Assembly (NCBI GenBank): GCA_946406355.1
Contig: CAMJKI010000004.1
Span: forward strand, 1 to 64,000
Reading direction: 5' to 3'
DNA length: 64,000 nt
Origin: an uncultured Bacteroidales bacterium
GTDB lineage: Bacteria > Bacteroidota > Bacteroidia > Bacteroidales > UBA932
Positions 17,603 to 27,302 of this stretch are shown here, in pieces. Below the pieces are notes generated by a model that saw only the letters and a list, made by a program, of their open reading frames with translations, was not told the origin of the DNA and made no database searches. How positions within the stretch are numbered: position 1 is the stretch's first letter; the number at the start of each line of letters is the position of its first letter. The translations under genes were made by a program, and so were the position numbers.

Positions 17603-18586
17603 TTACACGCGGATATATAGTTGGTTCACCATGTCGGCGAACAGGATTTTCTGGTTCACATTGCGTTCTATCATCAGCAGGGCCCGGTCCACGCAGGAAA
17701 GGGCCAGGCGCGGGAAGGCGGGCTTCAGGGCTGCCGCCATCCGCCGGTAGTAGTCTTCCTCATCGGCCTTGATGTGGGTGAGCGCCGGCAGCTTCTGCTG
17801 CAGCAGGAAGAGGGTCCGGAGGTCCTGCGAAGCCACCCGGCAAAAGGCCTTCTGGCGTTCGCGCGATTCCAGGGAAGCCAGCGCCTCCCCCGTTTCCAGG
17901 GCCGCCAGCAGGTTCTTTTCCACCAGAGCGTTCAGCAGGTCGTGGAACAGGTCGGCCAGTACGGCATCGCCGGCGGCTTCCTTCTGATGCACCTGCTCCT
18001 CTGCCTCGGGAGACAAAGGCTGCACCCGCAGATGCAGGCAGCGGGACGATATGGTTGTAAGCACCTTTTCGGGCGCATGGGTAATGAGCAGGAACAGCGT
18101 TCCCTCCGGCGGTTCCTCCACCATCTTCAGGAGGGCGTTGCCCGCCTGCATGTTCATCTTTTCCGGCAGGTACATCACCACCGTGCGCCAGCCGCCTTCC
18201 ACGGCCGACAGCGACAGCCGCTCCAGGATGGAACGGGCCTCGTTCACGGAAATGTTGCTCTGCTTGCCTTCAATGCCGATGGCGCCGTACAGTTCGTTCT
18301 CAAAGAAATACGGATTCTCCAGCAGCAGCTCCCGGAAAGGGCCGATGAACTGGAGCGAAACGGGCTTGTCGGATCCGGCCACCGGGAAAACGAAATGGAT
18401 GTCCGGATGGATGAGCTTCTGCACGCGGGGAGACCCGCCGTAAAGCTCTTCCAGGAAGTTCAGGACCAGCGGGAAAGCGCCGCCGCCATCATCCTCGTGC
18501 AGCAGCAGGGCGTGCGGGATATGACCGCTCTCCACCATCTGGTGCAGGGCGTTCACAAGCTCCGTATTCCCGTATATCTTCTGCAT
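17603..18586 (-). CDS. holB: DNA polymerase III subunit delta-prime
   Basis: A 327-residue clamp-loader protein, start at 18586 (MQKIYGNTELVNALHQMVESGHIPHALLLH). SNISVNEARSILERLSLSAVEGGWRTVVMYLPEKMNMQAGNALLKMVEEPPEGTLF is the typical delta-prime region, with the SRC motif in ISSRCLHLRV. A nucleotide-binding P-loop is not seen, as expected for delta-prime. It is followed by ricT, a pairing conserved from Firmicutes to Bacteroidetes, and preceded by the prenyl synthase gene by 1 base. Confidence 0.9.
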   Translation of the reverse strand: MQKIYGNTELVNALHQMVESGHIPHALLLHEDDGGGAFPLVLNFLEELYGGSPRVQKLIHPDIHFVFPVAGSDKPVSLQFIGPFRELLLENPYFFENELYGAIGIEGKQSNISVNEARSILERLSLSAVEGGWRTVVMYLPEKMNMQAGNALLKMVEEPPEGTLFLLITHAPEKVLTTISSRCLHLRVQPLSPEAEEQVHQKEAAGDAVLADLFHDLLNALVEKNLLAALETGEALASLESRERQKAFCRVASQDLRTLFLLQQKLPALTHIKADEEDYYRRMAAALKPAFPRLALSCVDRALLMIERNVNQKILFADMVNQLYIRV

Positions 18587-18587
18587 T

Positions 18588-19568
18588 TTAGCGGGTTCTT
18601 TCGCCCACAAAGCGGGCCAGTTCGGCCAGGTAATTCCGTTCCGGCGACTCCGGCAAGGCTTCCAGACTGGAAAGTGCCAGGCCGATATAGTAGTCCAGCT
18701 TCTTGCGGGCCAGGGCCACACCGTCATGGGACAGCACAAAGTCCCTTACTTCGGCCACCTGTTCCGGATGGTCCAGGATAGTGGCCACCTTCCTGCGAAC
18801 CGCGGCGGCTTCTTCTGCCGACACCGTTTCCAGGGCGCACAGCAGCGGCTGGGTAATCTTCTGCTCCTGCAGGTCTATCCCCACCGGCTTTCCCACCGCA
18901 TCGGCACTGGACTCATAATCAAAGATGTCGTCCTTGATCTGGAACGCCAGGCCCAGGTTGCGGGCAAAATCGGCCGCAGCCTTCCGCAAAGCCTCCGGAG
19001 CATCCACCGACAGGGCGGCTGCCAGGGCTGTAGCCTCGAACAGGGAGGCCGTTTTGCTGTAGATGATGCGCAGGTAATCCTCCTCTGAGGTATCGGCCGA
19101 TGAGGCCTTCTGCATCTGCAGGAGCTCGCCTTCGGCCAGGTCGGACAGGGTTTTGGCGTAAAACCGGAGCGCCTGTTCGGGATGGCGCCCGGCATCCAGG
19201 ATGGTTTGCACGCAGCGCACCAGCCAGAAATCGCCGATGAGCACGGCGGCGGGGTTGTTCAAAAGGGCTGCTACCGTGGGCAGGCCCCGTCTTTCGGCAG
19301 CGCCGTCCACTACATCGTCGTGCAGCAGGGTGGAATTGTGCAGCAGTTCCGATGCGGCGGCAAAACGGACGGTATCTTCATTCGCCGTTCCGCAGGCGCC
19401 GCCCACCAGCAGGCAAAGCATGGGACGCAGCATTTTACCACGGTTCTCCCGAAGGGAACGGTTGGTGGCGTCCAGCAGGCCGATGTCGCTGCGCAGAGAC
19501 GCATCTATCTGCGCCTCCACCCGCTCCATTTGCGGCTTCAGGAACTGCTTTAATTCACTCAGGCTCAT
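18588..19568 (-). CDS. Polyprenyl diphosphate synthase
   Basis: A 326-residue trans-prenyltransferase with both Asp-rich motifs: LLHDDVVDGA and QIKDDIFDY. The long-chain family members make the side chain of menaquinone, which matches the menG/ubiE gene at 36744. Small residues before the first motif (SELLHNSTLLHDD) suggest a long product, but chain length cannot be read safely. It overlaps the LOG-family gene by 4 bases. Confidence 0.93.
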   Translation of the reverse strand: MSLSELKQFLKPQMERVEAQIDASLRSDIGLLDATNRSLRENRGKMLRPMLCLLVGGACGTANEDTVRFAAASELLHNSTLLHDDVVDGAAERRGLPTVAALLNNPAAVLIGDFWLVRCVQTILDAGRHPEQALRFYAKTLSDLAEGELLQMQKASSADTSEEDYLRIIYSKTASLFEATALAAALSVDAPEALRKAAADFARNLGLAFQIKDDIFDYESSADAVGKPVGIDLQEQKITQPLLCALETVSAEEAAAVRRKVATILDHPEQVAEVRDFVLSHDGVALARKKLDYYIGLALSSLEALPESPERNYLAELARFVGERTR

Positions 19569-20101
19569 GCGTTTAACATTTCCACCAGTTCTTCCGGCGA
19601 ATTAGCCGCCTGCACCAGGGCCCGGTCCTGAGGTTCCATCATGTGGGTTGTAACATAATGGTCCAGCAGGGCAATCAGCGGATTATAAAAGCCGTCCAGA
19701 TTCAGCAAGAACACTTTTCCATTCCACCGGCTCAGCTTGCGGAGCACCAGCGTTTCTATGATTTCGTCCAGGGTGCCGATGCCGCCCGGCAGGGCAATGG
19801 CCACATCGCAACCCAGGCGCATCCGCTCCTTGCGGGTGCTCATGGTATCCGTCCACACCACTTCCGACACGGCGGGGTTCTCCAGGCCTTTCATAAAGCC
19901 CGGAAGCACCGCCACGTGATGGCCGCCCAGTTTTACGGACTCGTCGGTGATAGCGCCCATGGTGCCAATCTTTCCGCCTCCCGACACCACCGAATAGTCC
20001 AAAGCATGCAGCGCGCGAACAAGTTCACGCGCTGCAAGATTATACTTCGGGTCAATTGTATCCGAAGCCGAACAGAAAACAACTGCCTTTTTACTGTCCA
20101 T
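19565..20101 (-). CDS. LOG family (TIGR00730) Rossmann-fold protein
   Basis: A 178-residue protein with the PGGIGTLDEIIE motif and SGGGKIGTMGAI typical of LOG/YgdH proteins, long mis-named lysine decarboxylases. Characterised members release the base from nucleoside 5-prime monophosphates (cytokinin-type phosphoribohydrolases). It shares its first base with the end of the beta-barrel gene and overlaps the prenyl synthase start by 4, so it is translationally coupled. Confidence 0.88.
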   Translation of the reverse strand: MDSKKAVVFCSASDTIDPKYNLAARELVRALHALDYSVVSGGGKIGTMGAITDESVKLGGHHVAVLPGFMKGLENPAVSEVVWTDTMSTRKERMRLGCDVAIALPGGIGTLDEIIETLVLRKLSRWNGKVFLLNLDGFYNPLIALLDHYVTTHMMEPQDRALVQAANSPEELVEMLNA

Positions 20102-20781
20102 TAAAAGAAGAAGCCCAGGGTTACTTTGACGCCGTTGTAGTTATTGATGTTGTTGAAACTGTTCTTGTAGGTATTCCAGATTTCATTCCCGTCAATCTTA
20201 TCACCCGTGAACAACTTACCCAGGTTCATAAAATAGGAAACGGACAGCTGCAGGTGCTTGATAATCTCAATACCGGCACCGATACTGAGGCCGTATTCGA
20301 ACCTGTTCTTAGCATCGGCCAGCTCCTTATTGAACTTGTCGGAACTGATTCCAATACCTGCAATATTGTCGGCAGCTTTCTCTCCATTAGGAACAATCAT
20401 ATAACCCAGATAAGGCTGAAGTTGAACGAACGGACGACCGATGAAGAGATCCGGACCCCACTGCAAGCCTACACCCAGCTCGAGGAAGCCGGATTTACTG
20501 TCCAGGGAACCGGTCCAGTCGCCAAAGTTCTTGGAGTCCTTGATGGAAGCACCCTTCATTTCGTACGTAAGAGCCGGCTGGATGGCAAAGCCCAAACCCA
20601 GGTTGGCCTTGTAGGCGACACCCACATGGAAAAGGGTAACGGTCTTGGCCTGCTCCCACATATTATTCTCTTTGGTAAAGCTGGTATTGGAAAAATTAAG
20701 ACCACCCACAATCCCGAACTGGGCGTGGGCCAGGGTTGCAGAAGCAAACAGTACTGCAACCAGAACAAAAAGCTTTTTCAT
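20101..20781 (-). CDS. Outer membrane beta-barrel (porin family) protein
   Basis: A 226-residue protein with a signal peptide (MKKLFVLVAVLFASATLAHAQ) followed by FGIVGGLNFSNTSF, the usual first strand of Bacteroidetes outer-membrane beta-barrel domain proteins. Alternating hydrophobic strands run to the end, which finishes with aromatic residues (KVTLGFFF). It probably forms an eight-strand barrel; the substrate is unknown. The thioredoxin gene is 3 bases upstream. Confidence 0.85.
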   Translation of the reverse strand: MKKLFVLVAVLFASATLAHAQFGIVGGLNFSNTSFTKENNMWEQAKTVTLFHVGVAYKANLGLGFAIQPALTYEMKGASIKDSKNFGDWTGSLDSKSGFLELGVGLQWGPDLFIGRPFVQLQPYLGYMIVPNGEKAADNIAGIGISSDKFNKELADAKNRFEYGLSIGAGIEIIKHLQLSVSYFMNLGKLFTGDKIDGNEIWNTYKNSFNNINNYNGVKVTLGFFF

Positions 20782-20784
20782 GAA

Positions 20785-21099
20785 TTATAAGTTTGCGTTG
20801 ATTCTTTGAACCAGAGCCGTCTTGGGCATGGCGCCAACGGTCTTGTCTACAATTTGTCCGTTCTTGAAGAAGAGCAGGGTGGGAATGTTCATGATGCGGA
20901 ACTGGGCGGCTACCTCGTCGGCGTCGTCTACGTTTACCTTCACCACAACAATTTTGTCGGACATTTCCTCCTCTACCTCGTCCAGAAGTGGAGAGAGCAT
21001 GCGGCAGGGGCCGCACCAGGTAGCCCAGAAGTCTACAATCACCAGCCGGCTGTCTTGCAGCAGGTCGTTAAATGTGGTATTGGTTGCTATCTTTGCCAT
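20785..21099 (-). CDS. trxA: Thioredoxin
   Basis: A 104-residue classical thioredoxin with active site WCGPC (Cys29 and Cys32), the cis-Pro region IPTLLFFKNG and the usual end. No signal peptide, so cytoplasmic. A TATATTTG promoter element lies at 21121-21128, so trxA is likely the first gene of the run that includes the beta-barrel, LOG, prenyl synthase and holB genes. Confidence 0.96.
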   Translation of the reverse strand: MAKIATNTTFNDLLQDSRLVIVDFWATWCGPCRMLSPLLDEVEEEMSDKIVVVKVNVDDADEVAAQFRIMNIPTLLFFKNGQIVDKTVGAMPKTALVQRINANL

Positions 21100-21120
21100 A
21101 ATTCAAAATCTTTTAACTTA

Positions 21121-21128
21121 CAAATATA
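21121..21128 (-). promoter_or_regulatory. -7 promoter element upstream of trxA
   Basis: TATATTTG on the minus strand matches TAnnTTTG and ends 21 bases before the trxA start codon at 21099. Confidence 0.65.
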
Positions 21129-21144
21129 AGCATTTTTCTAAAAT

Positions 21145-21172
21145 GAGATTCCCGGTCATGCCGGGAATGACG
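21145..21172. repeat. Intergenic GAGATTCCCGG...CCGGGAAT palindrome
   Basis: GAGATTCCCGGTCATG then CCGGGAATGACG forms a hairpin (ATTCCCGG/CCGGGAAT). A copy differing at two positions lies inside the MATE gene at 55665-55693. Here it sits between trxA and the PII-like gene and could also act in transcription ending, although no T-run follows. Confidence 0.75.
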
Positions 21173-21192
21173 GATTGGTGCCGGGGATGACG

Positions 21193-21492
21193 CTACAGGG
21201 CGTCTTCTACCGGAAGCGTATAGGCGCGGAGGCCCAGCTTGGGGTTGGCGGCGTCCAGCTTGCGGAGTTCCTCCATCACAGGCCCCGCCAGGTTGTTTTC
21301 CACCACCGACAAAACGGCATGGTTCTGGGTAGGCCAGGCATGGTTGCCCAAATGCGGTTCCCCGTCTTTGCTTCCCCGTCCGCCAATCTCTTCCCAAACG
21401 GTATAACCCCGCTGTCCCAGTTTCTCCAACAGCTCTACAATCTCCTGATTGTATGCCTGATTATATGCAACGAATATAGCTTTCATAATCAT
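21193..21492 (-). CDS. Small PII/CutA-like protein of efflux operons
   Basis: A 99-residue protein beginning MIMKAIFVAYNQAYNQEIVELLEKLGQRGYTVWEEIGGRGSKDGEP; a start at the second Met is equally possible. Its alternating strand-helix pattern and the T-loop-like GRGSKDGEPHLGNHAW recall PII-like/CutA folds. Similar small proteins follow RND efflux genes in Bacteroidetes, and here it lies 16 bases after the RND permease. A sensing or regulatory role for the pump is plausible but not shown. Confidence 0.7.
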   Translation of the reverse strand: MIMKAIFVAYNQAYNQEIVELLEKLGQRGYTVWEEIGGRGSKDGEPHLGNHAWPTQNHAVLSVVENNLAGPVMEELRKLDAANPKLGLRAYTLPVEDAL

Positions 21493-21508
21493 TTATTCCT
21501 CTGATTCA

Positions 21509-24500
21509 TTATACCTGTTGTTTAAGGGCCTTGCGGGCTTTGCGTTTGGCACGGTGCTCGGTGAAACCGCAGTAAAGGACCGGAATCAGCACCAGGGTGA
21601 TGAGGGTGGAGATACTGAGACCCCAGGCCACGGTGATACCCAGGCCCCGCCACATTTCGGAGCCTTCACCCGTACCCAGCGCCATGGGCAGCATACCCAG
21701 CACGGTAGTGAGGGTGGTCATGAGAATCGGCCGCAGACGGCTCTTAGCAGCCGTCACGGAAGAATCCCGCACACTCATGCCGCGTTCCTGGCACAGGATG
21801 GTGTAGTCGATGAGCACGATACCGTTCTTAACCACGATACCCAGCAGGATGATGATGCCGATGAGGGACATCACACCTATCGCCTGCCCGTTGACCAGAT
21901 TGCCCAGCGCAACGCCGGTGAGGGCAAACGGAATGGAGAACATGATAACGAACGGTCCCATAAAGGATTCGAACTGGGAGGCCATCACCATGTACACCAG
22001 GATCACGATGAGGAGCATGAGCAGAATCATGTCGGAGAACATGTCCTGCTGTTCCTCGAACTCACCGCCGATTTCCCAGGAAAGCTCCGGCGGAAGCGGG
22101 TTGGCCGCCATAATGGCGTCCACCACCTCCACACCGTCGCTCAAAGCCTTTCCGCGGGCCATCATGCCCGTCACGGAAATGTAACGCTCGCGGTTCTTGC
22201 GCTGGATGGTGGGCGGGACGCGGGATTCCACCACCTGTCCCAGGTCACGCACCCGGATGCCGCGGCCCTGGGCGTTGTGGATGACGATATTCTCTATGTC
22301 CTCCATGCTCTGGCGGAACTCCGGCGCAAAGCGTACGCGAATGTTGTACTCCTCACCGTCTTCCCGGTAGTAGGAAGCCACCGAACCGCTCATGGCCGCA
22401 CTTACGGCAGCGGCTGCGGTGGTGGAAGTAAGGCCGTTGAGGGCCAGTTTTTCACGGTCGAAGTCCACTTCGTATTCCGGCGTATACTGGTCGCGGCTGA
22501 TGATAACCTGGGCAAAGGCCGGGCTTGCCATCATTTTCTCGCGCACCTGACGGGCCGCATCTTCCGTGGCTTCAAAGTCGTAGCCGTAGATTTCCACAAC
22601 CACGCTGGAGCGGCCTCCCATGCCCATTCCGCCTTCCTGAACGGTAGATTTCCGGATTTCCGGGAACAGCTGCAAGTCGGCCCGGATGAGGTCGGAAATC
22701 TCCGAAGTGGAGCGCTTGCGGTTCTCCATGGAACCCACGTTGATGTTCATGGAAATGAGATAGGCGCCATTGTTTCGCATGGAAGCGAAGGCATTCTGGG
22801 AATCGGCCTGGCCGAAGCTGTAGCTGAGCACCTTGATTTCGGGCACATCGGCCACTATCTTTTCGTACACGCGGGCAGCCACGTCGGCCGTAACCTCCTG
22901 CGCCGTTCCGATGGGCAGCTCGATGGACACCTGCAGACGGCCCTGGTCCTGGGTGGGGAAGTATTCCGTCTTCATCCAGGGAGCATACAGGGCCAGCACG
23001 CCGACAAAAATGACCACCGCCAGCACAAGGATGAGCCGCTTGTGGTTCATGCACCAGCCGATCATGCGGGAGTAGCCGCTGGAAATGGCATCCAGTACCT
23101 TGTTCCAACGGTCGAAGATAAAGTGGTACAGACGGCCGCTCTTGTTCTCTACCGTAAGCAGCAGCGAGCAAAGCATGGGAACAAGAGTAAGAGCTGCCGT
23201 AGTGGACACAATCATGATGATGGACACAATCCAACCCAGCTGCTGGAACATGATACCCGTCATGCCGGAAATCATGGTAAGCGGCAGGAAAACGCACAGC
23301 ATGGTGAGGGTGGAAGCGATAACGGAGATACCCACCTCGGCGGTGCCGTGCACGGCGGCCTCCTTGGGCTTTTCTCCGCGGTCCAGATGGGACGTCACGT
23401 TCTCCAGCACCACAATGGCGTCGTCCACCACCATGCCGATGGCAATGGCCAGGGCGCTCATGGAAATGATATTCAGGGTGTTCCCCGTGGCAAACAGGTA
23501 CAGCAGCGACGCCAGCAGGGCGATAGGGATGGACAACACCACAATGAAGGTGGCCTTCCATCGGCCCAGGAACAGGAACACCACCAGCACCACCACCAGG
23601 AAGATGATGATAATGGTCTCTTTAAGGGAGTTGATGGTGCGGAGGATGTTGTCCGAAGAGTCGATAACCGTAGTAATCTTGATGTCCGACGGCAGGTTGC
23701 GCTGCAGCTTGGCCAGCTCCTTCTTCACATCCTTGATTACGTTCACGGTGTTGTAGCCGGACTGGCGCTGGATGATGATCTGCGCACCCCGCACGCCGTT
23801 GGTGTAGGATTCCTGGGACTTTTCTTCCAGGCCGTCATGCACCCGGGCTACGTCCCTGAGGTAGATGGTTCCACCGTTGTAGGATCCCAGGACAATGTCC
23901 ATGAGTTCGTTCGGGTCCTGGAATTCCTTCTTGATGCGAAGGGTATAGGTGTTGGAGCCGATGTCGATGCTTCCGGAAGGGACGTTCCGGTTCTCGGCGG
24001 CAATCACCTGCGAAATGGAAGCGATGGAAAGGCCATAGGCCTCCAGCTTGTTAGGGTCGCAATACACCTGGATTTCCCGCTGGGGGGCGCCGGAAACCGA
24101 CACGGTACCCACACCCGAAACGCGGGCCAGCGGCGTGGCCAGCTTGTCGTCCAGGATCTTGTCCAGCGCACTTATGCTCTGGTTGGCCGTGGCCGACAGG
24201 ATCATGATGGGCATGTCCTCGGCGCTGAACTTGAAGATGGTGGGGGAAGAAGCGCCGTCCGGCAGCGTCTGGCTCACCATGCTCAGTTTGTCGCGCACGT
24301 CGTTGGTGGCGTCCTCGATATCCGTTCCGTATTCGAATTCCAGCGTGAGCACCGAAATGTTCTCGCGGGAGTTGGAAGTAATGTCCTTCAGGTTAGACAC
24401 ACCGTTCAGGGAGTTCTCCAGGACCTTCGTGAGGTTGTTCTCCACATCCTCGGCGCTGGCGCCGGGATAGGAGCTCATTACCATGATGGTATTGGACTCG

Positions 24501-24619
24501 ATGTCCGGCAGGTTATCTACCGGAAGCCGCGTGAGCGCAAACACGCCCAGGATGGCGAAGGCCAGGAAAACGAGAGCGGTTGTGACCGGCTTGTTGACGG
24601 CTGATCTGAAAATGCTCAT
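21509..24619 (-). CDS. RND efflux transporter permease (HAE1-type)
   Basis: A 1036-residue inner-membrane protein with the usual twelve-helix, two-loop layout. The N-terminus SIFRSAVNKPVTTALVFLAFAILGVFAL, the helix 4 motif GMVVDDAIVVLENV with its paired Asp residues for proton transfer, and GIVVKNGIVLIDY in the second half are typical of the AcrB/MdtBC type. Together with the adaptor and TolC-like genes it forms a complete tripartite pump for hydrophobic or amphipathic compounds; the substrate cannot be predicted. It follows the adaptor gene by 6 bases. Confidence 0.95.
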   Translation of the reverse strand: MSIFRSAVNKPVTTALVFLAFAILGVFALTRLPVDNLPDIESNTIMVMSSYPGASAEDVENNLTKVLENSLNGVSNLKDITSNSRENISVLTLEFEYGTDIEDATNDVRDKLSMVSQTLPDGASSPTIFKFSAEDMPIMILSATANQSISALDKILDDKLATPLARVSGVGTVSVSGAPQREIQVYCDPNKLEAYGLSIASISQVIAAENRNVPSGSIDIGSNTYTLRIKKEFQDPNELMDIVLGSYNGGTIYLRDVARVHDGLEEKSQESYTNGVRGAQIIIQRQSGYNTVNVIKDVKKELAKLQRNLPSDIKITTVIDSSDNILRTINSLKETIIIIFLVVVLVVFLFLGRWKATFIVVLSIPIALLASLLYLFATGNTLNIISMSALAIAIGMVVDDAIVVLENVTSHLDRGEKPKEAAVHGTAEVGISVIASTLTMLCVFLPLTMISGMTGIMFQQLGWIVSIIMIVSTTAALTLVPMLCSLLLTVENKSGRLYHFIFDRWNKVLDAISSGYSRMIGWCMNHKRLILVLAVVIFVGVLALYAPWMKTEYFPTQDQGRLQVSIELPIGTAQEVTADVAARVYEKIVADVPEIKVLSYSFGQADSQNAFASMRNNGAYLISMNINVGSMENRKRSTSEISDLIRADLQLFPEIRKSTVQEGGMGMGGRSSVVVEIYGYDFEATEDAARQVREKMMASPAFAQVIISRDQYTPEYEVDFDREKLALNGLTSTTAAAAVSAAMSGSVASYYREDGEEYNIRVRFAPEFRQSMEDIENIVIHNAQGRGIRVRDLGQVVESRVPPTIQRKNRERYISVTGMMARGKALSDGVEVVDAIMAANPLPPELSWEIGGEFEEQQDMFSDMILLMLLIVILVYMVMASQFESFMGPFVIMFSIPFALTGVALGNLVNGQAIGVMSLIGIIILLGIVVKNGIVLIDYTILCQERGMSVRDSSVTAAKSRLRPILMTTLTTVLGMLPMALGTGEGSEMWRGLGITVAWGLSISTLITLVLIPVLYCGFTEHRAKRKARKALKQQV

Positions 24620-24625
24620 ATTCCC

Positions 24626-25663
24626 TTACTTGTTAAGAACTACAACCTGCACACCGTCCCGGAGGGCCGACTGGCCCTTGTAAACCACCACATCGCCTTC
24701 GGAGAGGCCTTCGGTCACCTCATATTCGGTGCCGAAATGGCGGCCCAGGGTAACGGGAACGAAGCTCACGGTATTGTCGGATTTAAGCAGATACACGAAT
24801 TTCTGGCCGGTTCCTTCCTGCTTCACAATGCACATGTCGGGCACCACAATGTTGTGGTTGGAACCGTAATTCATGGTTACGCGGGCATACATGCCGGGAC
24901 GGAGCAGGCGGTCGGCATTGGCCACATGGACTTCGGCCTTGAATGTATGCGTAGCGGCGTCGATGGTGGGATACAGGCGTTCCACCTTACCGGTGAAGCT
25001 GCGTCCGGGAAGGGCATCGGCCTTGATGGATACCGTCTGGCCCTTCTTTACCTTGGTGTATTCACTTTCGGAAATGCCCACGAGCAGTTTCACGGGCACC
25101 ACCTGCTGCACGGTGAACAGCGGGGCGCTCAGGGAGAACATGTCGCCCTGGTCGAAGTTGCGGGCCGTGACAAAACCGGTGATAGGGCTGCGCAGAATGG
25201 TGTTTTCCAGCAGGTTCTCGTAATTGTTTTTACGCACTTTGTAACCCAGTTCGGCCGTTTCAAAGTCGCTCTGGGACAGGCCGCCTTCTTCATAAAGGGC
25301 CTTGAGGCGCTTGTACTCTATTTCGTCGTTCTGGATTTGCAGTTCCTGCTGTTCCAGCTGCAGGCGGTCCATCTCGGCCAGCACCTGGCCTTTGGTTACA
25401 TAATCGCCCACCTCCACGTTGATCTTGCGGATGCGGCCGCCGCTCTGCGGCATAATGTTGTTGGTTGCAAAAGCCTCTACGGCAGAGGCATAGGTGCTCT
25501 CCTGCGCCACATCCTTGGAGGAAGCCTTAATCACTTCCACGCTGGGGGTAACAGGGGCCATAGGGTTGAATCCGCCCGGGCCTGCAGGACCGTTCGTACC
25601 ACGGTTTCCACAGGAAAATGCCACAAAGGCAACTGCAGCCAATACAATGATTCTGGTTTTCAT
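24626..25663 (-). CDS. RND efflux periplasmic adaptor (membrane fusion protein)
   Basis: A 345-residue lipoprotein (MKTRIIVLAAVAFVAFSC, Cys18) with a Gly/Pro-rich linker, a split lipoyl domain (SGGRIRKINVEVGDYVTKGQVLAEMD and TILRSPITGFVTARNFDQGD), a helical hairpin between them and a beta-barrel domain (VKLLVGISESEYTKVKKGQTV). It bridges the permease and the TolC-like channel. It starts 7 bases after the TolC-like gene. Confidence 0.94.
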   Translation of the reverse strand: MKTRIIVLAAVAFVAFSCGNRGTNGPAGPGGFNPMAPVTPSVEVIKASSKDVAQESTYASAVEAFATNNIMPQSGGRIRKINVEVGDYVTKGQVLAEMDRLQLEQQELQIQNDEIEYKRLKALYEEGGLSQSDFETAELGYKVRKNNYENLLENTILRSPITGFVTARNFDQGDMFSLSAPLFTVQQVVPVKLLVGISESEYTKVKKGQTVSIKADALPGRSFTGKVERLYPTIDAATHTFKAEVHVANADRLLRPGMYARVTMNYGSNHNIVVPDMCIVKQEGTGQKFVYLLKSDNTVSFVPVTLGRHFGTEYEVTEGLSEGDVVVYKGQSALRDGVQVVVLNK

Positions 25664-25670
25664 ATCTGTT

Positions 25671-27215
25671 TTATTCGTTTTCTAGGGTTGCTGTTTCGTC
25701 GGTAAAATCGTAGCCCAGCGTCTGCTCCAGACCGGCCTTGGCGTTTACAAAGTTGTACACCGCCTGCAGGGCCTGCAGCCTGGTTTGGGTAAGGGTGAGC
25801 TCCGTGTTGTTCAGGTCTGTGAGCGTGCTCCGGCCCACCTCGTAGCTCTTGGCGGCCACGTCGTAGGCCTTTTCGGCGCTCTTGAGGGCCTCCCTGGCGG
25901 CATCGTAGGAGCGCATGGAGGTTTCCATGGTGGAGAGGCTCTGGCGAATGCCGATGCGGAGCTGGCGTTCCGCGTTCACCCGCTGGAGATCCAGCTCTTT
26001 GGCCTGTACACGCGTCTGCTTAATGGTGTGGTAACGCTGTCCGCCGGAGAAGATGGGAATGCTCAGGTTGAACACCAGGGTGCTGGAAGGCAGCCATTTC
26101 CACTGGCTCAGATTGAACTTGTCGCTTTGGGTATAGTAGTTATAGCTGAGCTGCATGCTCAGGGAAGGCAGGTAGGCATACTGCTGCATGCGGATCTGCT
26201 TGGCCAGCATTTCGGCCTGGGTGGCCAGCTGGCGCATCTGGGAGTTGCGGTCCAGCGAGGCTTCGCTGCCCTCGTTGATGTCGTAGAACATGTGCTGCGC
26301 ATAATCCTCCAGGCTGCCCGCCACATCTATGGCGAGGTCCAGATCCACACCCATCACCGCCTTCAGCTGCCAAAGGGCCAGGAAAATGGAATTCTCGGCA
26401 TTGTACAGGTTGGGGATGGCGGAAGCCACATTGGCCTGGGCGCGGGAAAGGTCCATCTCGGAGGCCTTCTGGGCATTGTATCGCCTTTCGGTGAGCTTGC
26501 AGTTCTCTACTGCATTCTCGTACACGGCATTATATACATCGTAGGAAGCTTTGGCCATGAGCACGGAGTAGTAGGCCTGCTTCACCGACGTTACCGTTCC
26601 CAGGCGGCTTTCGCGGGCCTGTTCCACGGCCAGTTCCACCTGGTCGCCCGTGAGGCGCAGGCTCTCCCAAAGCTGGAAATTCACCACCGGCATGGAGGCC
26701 GACAGGCCCAGGGAGACCTGGTTGCGGCGGCCCATCTCGATGGCGCCGTCACCGCTGGATGAGGAAGAGTCCGAATCCGGCGTAACGGGAGCCACATAGG
26801 GTATAAACGGAGTGTTGGTAGCCAGATACAGCTGCTCGATGTAGTACATGATGGGCTCCATCATGCCGGCCATCATGCCGGCCATGCCGCCACCGCCACC
26901 GCTGCCGGAACCTTCATCTTCCGAATCCGATCCGAAGTATACCTTCTGCTTCTGGATGGCATAACTGTACATGCCGGAAGCGCTGATTTGCGGGAAAAGC
27001 TGGCCATAGGAGCCTTTACGCGCATACTTGGTGCGCTCTACCTCCATATCGGCCACTTTTACGGAAACATTCTCGGAAAGGGCAATCTTGAGCGCGTCGT
27101 CCAGCGTAAGCACCAGCGTGGTGTCCGTTACGGGGCGCTCCTCCCCTCTGTACTGAGCCCGGGCCGCCATGGGGACCAGCAGCGCAAGGATCAGAATACA
27201 CTTTTTTAAACTCAT
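25671..27215 (-). CDS. TolC family outer membrane efflux protein
   Basis: A 514-residue protein; the start at 27215 (MSLKKCILILALLVPMAARAQ) gives a clean signal peptide, while an upstream ATG at 27284 would not. Two OEP repeats are visible, the second with ELDLQRVNAERQLRIGIRQS and DVAAKSYEVGRSTLTDLNNTE. A low-complexity loop in the first half is rich in Gly, Met, Ser and Asp. It is the first gene of the pump operon; no clear TAnnTTTG site is seen in the 87 bases upstream. Confidence 0.92.
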   Translation of the reverse strand: MSLKKCILILALLVPMAARAQYRGEERPVTDTTLVLTLDDALKIALSENVSVKVADMEVERTKYARKGSYGQLFPQISASGMYSYAIQKQKVYFGSDSEDEGSGSGGGGGMAGMMAGMMEPIMYYIEQLYLATNTPFIPYVAPVTPDSDSSSSSGDGAIEMGRRNQVSLGLSASMPVVNFQLWESLRLTGDQVELAVEQARESRLGTVTSVKQAYYSVLMAKASYDVYNAVYENAVENCKLTERRYNAQKASEMDLSRAQANVASAIPNLYNAENSIFLALWQLKAVMGVDLDLAIDVAGSLEDYAQHMFYDINEGSEASLDRNSQMRQLATQAEMLAKQIRMQQYAYLPSLSMQLSYNYYTQSDKFNLSQWKWLPSSTLVFNLSIPIFSGGQRYHTIKQTRVQAKELDLQRVNAERQLRIGIRQSLSTMETSMRSYDAAREALKSAEKAYDVAAKSYEVGRSTLTDLNNTELTLTQTRLQALQAVYNFVNAKAGLEQTLGYDFTDETATLENE

Positions 27216-27302
27216 ATAAATCAATCTATTCTTAATCAGAAGACGCCTATCTACTACAAAAATCACGCCCCAGTTACGGGGCATGATAAAAAATTTTAAA
27301 AA

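Noticed and set aside
21518..24604. Very long plus-strand open frame opposite the RND permease
   Set aside because: It mirrors the codon phase of a clear 1036-residue RND gene in GC-rich DNA; its His/Gly/Arg-rich translation has no domain, and the RND protein is complete.
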